A stretch of DNA of 14,105 nt from Alphaproteobacteria bacterium (GTDB lineage Bacteria > Pseudomonadota > Alphaproteobacteria > UBA8366): assembly GCA_018665505.1 (NCBI GenBank), contig JABJCS010000325.1, forward strand, positions 1-14,105. Reading direction: 5' to 3'. Each line of letters starts with the position of its first letter. Position 1 is the first letter of the stretch. The position numbers were made by a program, and so were the translations under genes. Below the pieces are notes generated by a model. The model was given only the letters and a program-made list of their open reading frames with translations. It searched no databases and had not been told where the DNA came from. Positions 6,578 to 13,930 of the stretch are shown piece by piece.

Positions 6578-7924
6578 ATGGAACCGATTACTTTAGGATC
6601 GTGGGGACTGGTGGCCATGTTGGCGCTGATCGCCGTTCGCGTGCCGATCGCCTTCTGCATGGCTTTTATCGGCTTTTTTGGCATTATTTTGGCGGTCGGT
6701 TGGCCGGCTGGGCAGGAGTTGGACCTCGAACGCGGATTTGACGCCGCTTGGGCTTACATAGCCTTTGAACCTTTTTCGTTCATCGCGAATTTTCCGATTA
6801 TTGCGGTGCCACTGTTCCTAATGATGGGTTATGTGGCGTTCCATGCTGGGTTCACGAAGGACATTTACTATGCGGCGCGGGTCTGGCTGTCGCAGCTGAA
6901 CGGCGGCCTAGCCATGGCGTCGGTCGCGGGTTGTGCGATGTTTGCGGCGGTCAGTGGGTCGAGCCTGGCGACGGCAGCGGCAATGGGCAAACTCGCCGTA
7001 CCCGAAATGCTGCGATACAAGTACCATCCCGGAATCGCGACGGGTGTGGTCGCAGCCAGCGGCACGCTCGGATCGCTCATTCCGCCCAGTATTTTGATGG
7101 TGCTGTACGGTATCTTTACCGAAGAATCGATCGGGCAGCTTCTGATGGCGGGCTTGATCCCGGGTATCCTGTCAGCTGCGATCTATATGGGCATGGTCTG
7201 GATCCGTGCGACGATTAACCCGGAACTGGCCCCGAAGGCTGAATCCGTCTCATGGACCGACCGGATTATTGCTCTGAAGGGTGTTTGGTCGATCCTCGTG
7301 CTGTTCATGATCGTGATGGGCGGTATCTACAGCGGCATCGTGACGCCGACTGAAGCGGCGGCTGCGGGCTGTGCCGGTGCTTGGATCCTTGGGTTTGCGA
7401 CAGGCCGTTTGAATAAGGAAAGTAGCAAGGACGCCGCGATTGAAACCGCAAAACAGGTGGCGAACGTTTTCGCCCTGGTTTTGGGTGCGAAGATTTTCGT
7501 TGGCTTTATTGCGTTGACAGGCGTAGCCGGCACGTTGACGGGATGGGCGACAAACCTTGATGTGGAACCCATTTGGATTCTGCTGAGCCTGTCCTTGGTC
7601 TTCGTTGTGCTCGGTACGTTCATGGATCCGCTCGGCATGATGCTGTTGACCTTGCCGGTCGTCACACCGGTGATCCAACAGTTAGGCTACGACCTCGTCT
7701 GGTTTGGCGTCATTATGGTCAAATTCCTGGAGATCGGCCTCATCACGCCGCCTGTTGGATTGAACGTGTACGTCCTAAAAGGGGTGGTCGGGGATGCTGT
7801 CCCACTTGAGACGATCTTCAAGGGCATTTTGTGGTTCCTGGCGATGGATGTCTTGACCCTTGTGGTCCTGATTATGTGGCCGGAAATCAGCCTCTGGCTG
7901 CCGCAGCAGATCATCGGAAACTAG
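6578..7924 (+). CDS. dctM: TRAP transporter large permease subunit, DctM family
   Basis: This 448-residue integral membrane protein is the transport-conducting subunit of the TRAP system, probably Na+-driven like characterised relatives. It is hydrophobic throughout, with about 11-12 membrane segments. Family motifs include AAVSGSSLATAAAMGKLAVP (around 122-141), ASGTLGSLIPPSILMVLYGI (around 164-183), GIVTPTEAAAAGCAGA, GTFMDPLGMMLLTLPV, and the C-terminal GLITPPVGLNVYVLKGV. Length is close to the usual 425-450. GGGGGGAG precedes the ATG, and only 14 bp separate it from dctQ, so the two are co-transcribed. No damage is seen. Confidence 0.94.
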   Translation: MEPITLGSWGLVAMLALIAVRVPIAFCMAFIGFFGIILAVGWPAGQELDLERGFDAAWAYIAFEPFSFIANFPIIAVPLFLMMGYVAFHAGFTKDIYYAARVWLSQLNGGLAMASVAGCAMFAAVSGSSLATAAAMGKLAVPEMLRYKYHPGIATGVVAASGTLGSLIPPSILMVLYGIFTEESIGQLLMAGLIPGILSAAIYMGMVWIRATINPELAPKAESVSWTDRIIALKGVWSILVLFMIVMGGIYSGIVTPTEAAAAGCAGAWILGFATGRLNKESSKDAAIETAKQVANVFALVLGAKIFVGFIALTGVAGTLTGWATNLDVEPIWILLSLSLVFVVLGTFMDPLGMMLLTLPVVTPVIQQLGYDLVWFGVIMVKFLEIGLITPPVGLNVYVLKGVVGDAVPLETIFKGILWFLAMDVLTLVVLIMWPEISLWLPQQIIGN

Positions 7925-7965
7925 CGGCCGGTTGCCATAACTCGTCCGCGAGGGCGAACAATTCA

Positions 7966-7996
7966 GGGGCTGGCGCTCTTTCGGGACGCCAGCCCC
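7966..7996 (+). other. Intercistronic hairpin between dctM and the acyl-CoA ligase gene
   Basis: GGGGCTGGCG and CGCCAGCCCC form a perfect 10-bp GC-rich stem with an 11-nt loop. It is followed by GACTTGTTT rather than a true U-run, so it is at most a leaky terminator. The next gene starts 23 nt later with its own AGGAGGAG site, so read-through is likely and the hairpin may set the ratio of ligase to transporter. Confidence 0.7.
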
Positions 7997-8019
7997 GACT
8001 TGTTTGAGGAGGAGAACCG

Positions 8020-10128
8020 ATGAAAGAAACAGTGATTAAGAAAGGCGAACTGGACGTCCTCTTCCGCCCACGTTCCGTGGCTGTCATGGGTGCTTCTTCC
8101 GACGCGAAGAAGATCGGCGGAAGGCCCATCTTCTACCTCAAGCATTATGATTTTGCGGGCGATATCTATCCGATCAATCCCAATTACGACGAAATCCAGG
8201 GCGTAAAGGCCTATAAGGCGCTCGCTGACGTGCCGGGCGACGTCGACCTTGCCTTGATCGCGCTGCCCTCGGCGATGGTCGAGGACGCCGTCACCGCCTG
8301 CGCGGATAAAGGTGTGAAGGCGACCGTCATCTTCAGCTCCGGTTATGCGGAGACGGGCGAGGAGGGCGAGGCGGCACAGGAGCGTTTGCTAGAGATCGCC
8401 CGTGCCTCTGGGATGCGCATCATGGGGCCGAATTGCATGGGGCTCGCTGGGTTCGATGCCAGAATGATCATGACCTTCGGTTTCTCCATGGAAACGATGC
8501 CGCCGGAACTCGGTCCCATCGGTATCGTCAGCCAAAGCGGCGCTTATGGTGCGGTCGCGTATTACGAGTCCCGGGACCGTCAGCTTGGCGTGAGCCTATG
8601 GGCGACGACCGGCAATGAAAGCGATATCGGTCTTTCCGAAATTTTGATGTACTACGCTGCGGATGACGCCATTAAAGTCATCCTGCTCTATATGGAGGGG
8701 TGTAAGGACGGGCCCGGCTTCATGGCAGGTCTGGAGGCAGCGCGCGCCGCTGGGAAGCCTGTCATCGTGACCAAGGTCGGTGCGTCGGATATCGGTGCCG
8801 AGGCGGCGCTTTCGCATACTGCGTCCATCACCGGCTCGGATGTCGTCTTCGATACGGTGGTTTCGAAATACGGGGCACACCGTACCTACTCCTTGGATGA
8901 GTTCTACGACCTTGGCTATGCCTGCAGCACGACACGGAGTTTCCCGAACGGCAATCGTGTCGGACTCCTAACCATCTCCGGTGGCGTCGGTGTGTTAATG
9001 TCCGATGTGGCCAGTCGTCTTGGTCTTGAAGTCCCGAAATTGACCGAGGCGGCGCAGGCACGCATCCGTGAGATTATTCCCTATGCCGGAACCCGGAATC
9101 CCGTCGACATTACCGGGCAGACGCTCAACGATCCCTCGCTCCTTGCGAAATGTCTCGATGTTCTGATCGAAGAGGATATTTGCGACATGGTCGTCATCTA
9201 TATGGCAATGTCGACGCAGTCGCCGGCCTTGGCGGATATCTTCATGCAAGTGTTCCGCGACATACGCGCGAAGCATCCGGACGTGCCGATCGTGGCGGGC
9301 GTCTATGCGGAAGGCGAACGCCGCCGCGAATTGGAAGAACTCGGCTATATCGTTGTGCGGGAGCCGACACGGGCGGTGAACGTTGCGGCGTCCCTGTTGC
9401 GCTTCGGACGCCACTTCGCCGCCACGCCACCGGAAGCACCGCTACCTTTGGCGAAGCCGGTCGTCATCCCGACCCATACATTGAACGAAGTGGCGGCGAA
9501 ACAGCTGTTGTCGGAAGCCGGTATTCCGACAGTCTCGGAAACTCTGGCAATTTCTCCGACGGAAGCAGTTGCCGCGGTGACGGCGCTTGGCGGCCCAGCG
9601 GCACTCAAACTGGTTTCGCCCGATATCCTCCATAAATCCGAAATCGGTGGCGTTATGCTCAATATTGACGCTGCCGATGCCGCATCGGCCTACGATACAC
9701 TCGTGGAGCGCGGGCGGCGGCATAAGCCGGATGCGACGATCGAAGGGGTTGTCGTCGCGCCTATGATCTCGGACGGTATCGAGACAATCCTTGGGGTAAA
9801 ACGCGATCCGGTCTTTGGTCCGGTCGTCGTGTTCGGGTTGGGCGGCGTCTTCGTTGAGGTACTGCAGGACGTCACGCGCCGCCTCGCGCCTTTCGGCGTG
9901 ACTGAGGCGCATGAGATGATCCGAGAAGTGAAAGGCTATCCGCTGCTTGAAGGCGTGCGCGGTGGCGAAGTCGGAGATATCCAGGCCCTCGCGGAAGCCC
10001 TCTCTCGTCTATCTGTCTTAGCACATGAAAATCGGGATCGAATTGACAGCATCGACATCAATCCCTTCCTCGTCTTGCCCGCGGGTAAGGGTGCGTTAGC
10101 GGTCGACGCATTGATCGTTCCCCGCTAG
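8020..10128 (+). CDS. Acetate-CoA ligase (ADP-forming) family protein; fused alpha/beta NDP-forming acyl-CoA synthetase
   Basis: This 702-residue cytoplasmic enzyme interconverts a carboxylate, CoA and ATP with an acyl-CoA, ADP and phosphate through a phosphohistidine. Domain order is normal for the fused form. A CoA-binding Rossmann domain comes first (SVAVMGASSDAKKIGG at 19-34, ALIALPSAM). A succinyl-CoA-ligase-like region follows (GIVSQSGAYG; SHTASITGS with the candidate phosphohistidine His266, codon 8815-8817). A second flavodoxin-like part comes next, then an ATP-grasp domain from about 487 to the end (LVSPDILHKSEIGGVMLNI; GVKRDPVFGPVVVFGLGGV; SIDINPFLVLP). The ATG has AGGAGGAG six bases upstream. 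Position after a DctPQM transporter suggests it activates the imported acid. The acyl substrate is not known and may not be acetate. The stop TAG is 5 bp from the convergent uspA-like gene. Confidence 0.92.
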   Translation: MKETVIKKGELDVLFRPRSVAVMGASSDAKKIGGRPIFYLKHYDFAGDIYPINPNYDEIQGVKAYKALADVPGDVDLALIALPSAMVEDAVTACADKGVKATVIFSSGYAETGEEGEAAQERLLEIARASGMRIMGPNCMGLAGFDARMIMTFGFSMETMPPELGPIGIVSQSGAYGAVAYYESRDRQLGVSLWATTGNESDIGLSEILMYYAADDAIKVILLYMEGCKDGPGFMAGLEAARAAGKPVIVTKVGASDIGAEAALSHTASITGSDVVFDTVVSKYGAHRTYSLDEFYDLGYACSTTRSFPNGNRVGLLTISGGVGVLMSDVASRLGLEVPKLTEAAQARIREIIPYAGTRNPVDITGQTLNDPSLLAKCLDVLIEEDICDMVVIYMAMSTQSPALADIFMQVFRDIRAKHPDVPIVAGVYAEGERRRELEELGYIVVREPTRAVNVAASLLRFGRHFAATPPEAPLPLAKPVVIPTHTLNEVAAKQLLSEAGIPTVSETLAISPTEAVAAVTALGGPAALKLVSPDILHKSEIGGVMLNIDAADAASAYDTLVERGRRHKPDATIEGVVVAPMISDGIETILGVKRDPVFGPVVVFGLGGVFVEVLQDVTRRLAPFGVTEAHEMIREVKGYPLLEGVRGGEVGDIQALAEALSRLSVLAHENRDRIDSIDINPFLVLPAGKGALAVDALIVPR

Positions 10129-10133
10129 GAACG

Positions 10134-10562
10134 CTATTCTCTGACGACCAGTACGGAACAATCCGCGTGGCGTACAATGCGGGCGGAGTTGGGGCCGAGA
10201 AAGAAATCCTGCGCCTTGGGCCTGTGAGAGCCGAGAACGATAAGATCACATTTGATCTTTTTGCTCAGGTTCAAGATTTCCTCATAGGCTGTCCCGCAAG
10301 CGATGATGTGCTGTACCTTAATGCCGTCGGGAATGTGCTCTTTGGTGAAGGCGTGAAGCTTCTCCTTGCATTCCGCCAGTGCCTTTTCTTCGTGATCTTT
10401 CGGAAAATACGCCGCCACTATGCTCATGCCGAAATCGGGGACGACGGTGACAACGTGGAGTGTCGAGCCAAAAGCCTTCGCGTATTCGATTACGGTCGGG
10501 ACCGATTTCTTCCAGCTCTCATCATGGGTGAGGTCGACGGCCAGCAAGATGTCTTTGTACAT
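10134..10562 (-). CDS. Universal stress protein, UspF-like
   Basis: This 142-residue single-domain Usp protein opens with MYKDILLAVDLTHDE, with the nucleotide-binding Asp at residue 10. The C-terminal nucleotide loop is GSHRPKAQDFFLGPNS (111-126), followed by ARIVRHADCSVLVVR. The loop differs from the G-2x-G-9x-G-S/T form (Arg114 for the second Gly, Pro124 after Gly123) and is close to the UspF pattern, whose members still bind ATP. It lies 24 bp after a TAXI-type TRAP permease with its own AGGAG site, so it is probably the last gene of that operon. A Usp protein linked to a TRAP system (TeaD with TeaABC of Halomonas) modulates transport, and the same role is possible here. It is convergent with the acyl-CoA ligase gene. 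Confidence 0.9.
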   Translation of the reverse strand: MYKDILLAVDLTHDESWKKSVPTVIEYAKAFGSTLHVVTVVPDFGMSIVAAYFPKDHEEKALAECKEKLHAFTKEHIPDGIKVQHIIACGTAYEEILNLSKKIKCDLIVLGSHRPKAQDFFLGPNSARIVRHADCSVLVVRE

Positions 10563-10586
10563 TTCGTACGCTCCTGCTCTTGAGGG

Positions 10587-13397
10587 TTAAGCAGCCACGG
10601 CAACGCGCTCGCGGCGACGCTGTAGCAGTGCAATGAGTACCAGCAGTATCAATGCAGGAATATACATGAACTGCTTGGCCGGTTGGTTTGCCGGGACCAG
10701 GACCTTCTCGATGACTTGATCGAAATCGAGCCCCGCCTTTTGCGCGACGCTGTCAAAGACCGCATTGTCGATGACGACTTTGTCGCCGTCGATCAGCAAC
10801 TCTAGTCCCAGAGCTTCGAGACGCGTTTTCCCGTCACCAGCCTTGCCTATTGGCAGGAGTGCGGTGAAGACTTTCTTATCTCCGACATCGTCCTGACCTT
10901 CGACGATGAGACGCATTTCGGTGCCTTCGTCGAGTTTCCCCGCAGCCTGATAAATTTGCGCCGATTTCATCGTTTCATAAGGCGGGACGACCATGTCCAT
11001 CCAGAAACCCGGTCGGAAGAACGTAAACGCGATCAAGATAAGTAGCATCGATTCCCAAACGCGTGAGCGCGAGAGGAAATAACCTTGCGTGCCGGCAGTG
11101 AATAATAACATCGCTATGGTGGCAATTATGAAGACCGTGAAGCCTTCAACGATGTCGACACCGATCAACAATAGGTCCGTATTGTAGATGAACAGGAACG
11201 GTAGAATCGCGGTCCTCAGCGAATAGAAAAATGCTATGAATCCGGTCTTGATCGGATCGCCGCCGGAGACTGCCGCCGCTGCGAAGGAAGCGAGCCCGAC
11301 AGGCGGCGTTACATCGGCCATGATGCCGAAATAGAAGACGAACAAATGTACGGCGATGAGTGGCACGATAAGGCCATTCTGCTGTCCGAGGCTGACGATC
11401 ACCGGTGCCAGGAGTGACGAGACGACGATGTAGTTCGCCGTTGTCGGCAGTCCCATACCGAGAATGAGGCTGAGGACCGCCGTGAAGATCAGCATGAGCA
11501 GGACGTGGCCTTGCGAGAGGAACTCGACCAACTCGGCTAGGACAAGCCCGACACCGGTTTGCGAGACGGTACCGACGATGATGCCCGCCGCTGCCGTCGC
11601 GATTCCGATGCCGATCATATTGCGGGAACCCGCGATCATGCCTTCGATGAATTCATCGAACCCGAGGCGTAATTTTCCAGCCAAGTCTTGTTTGCGGAAA
11701 TACGCGAAAAGCGGTCGTTGGGTGAACAAGATGAAGATCATCAAGGCGACTGCCCAAAATGCCGACAGTTCAGGTGAGAGCCGTTCCACCATGAGACACC
11801 AGATCAAGACGCCGACGGGCAGCAGGAAATGCAGTCCGGCCATCGCCGTAGATACTCGTTCCGGCAAAGCCACCACGGGAGAGTTCGGATCGTCCATGAT
11901 CAGGTCGGGAACCTTGGAGCAGAGCGAGACGAGGTAGATGTAGAGCGCCACGATCATGGCGCCCAGGATCCAGGGTGTCAGTGTTTTGCCGGCGATCTCT
12001 CCCACGAAGTTAATGAGGAAGAATAGCCCGAACGCGCCGATCACCGTATTACACAGAATGATGATACCGGTAGACACTGTCTTCATCCGCGTGCCTTCGT
12101 CCGCATTCTTAGAAATGCCGAAATAGACCGCGAGTTGGAGGGCAATCAATAGGATGACCGCGCCCAGTTGGCTTCCCGTGGTCTCGAGCATCTGAAAAAG
12201 CTCGAACAGGTAATAGACACCGCCGCCCAATATCAAAATGGTCGCGAGTGTAATCCCGGCGGACAGCAGAGCGAGCTTCATCGGTTTCGGCTCGTCGGCG
12301 CGCGGCAAGCCCTGCATATTCATCTTCAAGGCTTCCAAATGGACGATATAGACCAATGCGATATAAGAGATGATGGCAGGTAGGAAGGCGTGTTTGACAA
12401 CCTCGAAGTAGCTGATGTCGACATATTCGACCATCAGGAACGCGGCTGCGCCCATGACCGGTGGCATGATCTGGCCGTTCACCGAGGAAGCGACTTCGAC
12501 GGCACCTCCTTTCTCGGCGGAAAAGCCCACTCGTTTCATCATTGGGATCGTAAAGGTACCGGTCGTCACCACGTTCGCGATGGATGACCCGGAAATCAGA
12601 CCGGTCATGCCGGAGGCAACGACGGCCGCCTTGGCAGGGCCGCCCCGCATATGACCCATCAAGGAGAAGGCGACTTTGATGAAGTAGTTGCCGGCACCAG
12701 CCTTATCGAGCAACGCGCCAAACAACACGAACAGAAAAACCAGTCCGGTGGAGACACCGAGCGCGATGCCGAAGACGCCTTCCGAGGAGAGCCATTGGTG
12801 GTCCGCGACGGCGCCGAAGCTGGCCCCTTTCCATGCGAGAAAGCCAGGAGCAAAAGGTCCAAGGAAGGTGTATCCCAGGAACACGATAGCAACGATCATG
12901 AGGGGCGGGCCAAGGGCCCGCCGGGTCGCTTCGAGTAACAGTACCATGCCGATCACGGCGATGATGATGTCCGCGAGCGCTGGGTTACCGGGGCGGTCTG
13001 ATAAACGGGAGCCGAAGAGGCTGTCGACGAGAACGGAATCGAAGACGAAAAGATAAAGCGACGCGCCGACCCCGAGGATGGCCAATCCCCAATCCACCAT
13101 TGGAATGCGGCGGCGGGGCGAATTCTTGAAAGCGGGATAGGCGAGGAAAGCCAAGAAGATCGCGAAGGCTAGGTGTATGGGTCGCGCTTCATTGCCGGAG
13201 AACACTCCCCAGTGCAGTAGGAAAGGAATAGGAGAGGCGATCCAGACTTGCCAGAATGCCCGGACCAATGCGACCCCTGCAATGAGCTTAGCGATTGTCT
13301 GGCTGTCGGGTATTCGCCCGCCGGTATCCGTTGAAGCAACGAGATCGGCGAGTTCGTCCGCGTTCAGTTCCGTCCCGGAATTACTGTCAGCCATCAT
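10587..13397 (-). CDS. TRAP transporter fused permease (4TM/12TM), TAXI type, with C-terminal DUF3394-like domain
   Basis: This 936-residue inner-membrane protein has DctQ-like and DctM-like parts in one chain, as is usual when the binding protein is of the TAXI type. The N-terminal 40 residues are hydrophilic. DctM-like signatures include GMTGLISGSSIANVVTTG, SSVNGQIMPPVMGAAAF, LGMGLPTTANYIVVSS and GIMADVTPPVGLASFAAA. After the last core helices, FFRPGFWMDMVVPPYE begins a soluble domain of about 150 residues matching DUF3394. It contains SVAQKAGLDFDQVIEKV, resembling the end of a PDZ fold, and is closed by a final helix and a basic tail QRRRERVAVAA. The start is ATG at 13397 or the adjacent ATG at 13394, which has better spacing from GGGGTGG. 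The gene is intact, but its binding-protein gene is disrupted, so the transporter may be an orphan. Confidence 0.93.
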   Translation of the reverse strand: MMADSNSGTELNADELADLVASTDTGGRIPDSQTIAKLIAGVALVRAFWQVWIASPIPFLLHWGVFSGNEARPIHLAFAIFLAFLAYPAFKNSPRRRIPMVDWGLAILGVGASLYLFVFDSVLVDSLFGSRLSDRPGNPALADIIIAVIGMVLLLEATRRALGPPLMIVAIVFLGYTFLGPFAPGFLAWKGASFGAVADHQWLSSEGVFGIALGVSTGLVFLFVLFGALLDKAGAGNYFIKVAFSLMGHMRGGPAKAAVVASGMTGLISGSSIANVVTTGTFTIPMMKRVGFSAEKGGAVEVASSVNGQIMPPVMGAAAFLMVEYVDISYFEVVKHAFLPAIISYIALVYIVHLEALKMNMQGLPRADEPKPMKLALLSAGITLATILILGGGVYYLFELFQMLETTGSQLGAVILLIALQLAVYFGISKNADEGTRMKTVSTGIIILCNTVIGAFGLFFLINFVGEIAGKTLTPWILGAMIVALYIYLVSLCSKVPDLIMDDPNSPVVALPERVSTAMAGLHFLLPVGVLIWCLMVERLSPELSAFWAVALMIFILFTQRPLFAYFRKQDLAGKLRLGFDEFIEGMIAGSRNMIGIGIATAAAGIIVGTVSQTGVGLVLAELVEFLSQGHVLLMLIFTAVLSLILGMGLPTTANYIVVSSLLAPVIVSLGQQNGLIVPLIAVHLFVFYFGIMADVTPPVGLASFAAAAVSGGDPIKTGFIAFFYSLRTAILPFLFIYNTDLLLIGVDIVEGFTVFIIATIAMLLFTAGTQGYFLSRSRVWESMLLILIAFTFFRPGFWMDMVVPPYETMKSAQIYQAAGKLDEGTEMRLIVEGQDDVGDKKVFTALLPIGKAGDGKTRLEALGLELLIDGDKVVIDNAVFDSVAQKAGLDFDQVIEKVLVPANQPAKQFMYIPALILLVLIALLQRRRERVAVAA

Positions 13398-13467
13398 TCC
13401 ACCCCAAGTATTGCGTGTTTTCTAGAGACCGCGAGGAGATCGAAGCCTCAAAACCGTCTTTGAGTAA

Positions 13468-13496
13468 AAAAGGGCGGGGAGTTCCCCCGCCCTTTT
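13468..13496 (-). terminator. Intrinsic terminator / attenuator between TAXI binding-protein gene and fused permease gene
   Basis: On the minus strand, AAAAGGGCGGGG and CCCCGCCCTTTT form a perfect 12-bp stem with a 5-nt loop, and the T-run continues two bases past the stem, giving six T in all. It lies just after the binding-protein stop (13504) and about 70 nt before the permease start. In an intact operon it would reduce permease transcription relative to the binding protein. The T-run for plus-strand transcription is only four bases. Confidence 0.75.
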
Positions 13497-13503
13497 GGTC
13501 TGA

Positions 13504-13930
13504 CTACATCCAACCTTTTTCTTTGTAATAACGCACCGCACCGTCATGGAGCGGAGCCGAGAGGTTGTTCTTGATCATGTCTTTTTGATTCAAGTTTCCG
13601 AACGCCGGATGCATTTTCTTGAAGCGTTTGAAGTTCTCGAAAACCGCTTTGACGATCTCATACACCGTATCCGCATCGGTATTCGTCGAAGAGACGAATG
13701 TCGCGCCGACACCGAAAACTTTAGTGTCCGAATCCGTACCCTTATACGTTCCGCCGGCAACCGTGGCGGAGGCATAGTACGGGTTCGCGGTAATCAATTG
13801 ATCGAAGACCGCGCCTTCGACAGGAATCAGCTTAACGTCGCAGGTTGTTGCTGCTTCCTTGATATTGCCCGTCGGGTGACCGACCGTGAAGACGAAAGCG
13901 TCGATTTTGTTGTCGCACAATGCTGCGGAA
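13504..13930 (-). pseudogene. TAXI-family TRAP substrate-binding protein, 5' end lost to an insertion sequence
   Basis: About 142 C-terminal residues of a TAXI (TRAP-associated extracytoplasmic immunogenic) solute-binding protein remain. Recognisable parts are ALCDNKIDAFVFTVGHPTG, the IPVEG strand, YYASATVAGGTYKG, and the ending HDGAVRYYKEKGWM. Family members are about 320 residues with a signal peptide, so more than half is missing. The frame passes smoothly into sequence that reads MSEFRGVAH, but these residues come from the end of the adjacent IS3-family element and are not protein of this family. The rest of the gene probably lies beyond the IS, outside the window. The remnant precedes the fused permease and uspF-like genes and would have supplied the binding protein of that transporter. 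Confidence 0.85.
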
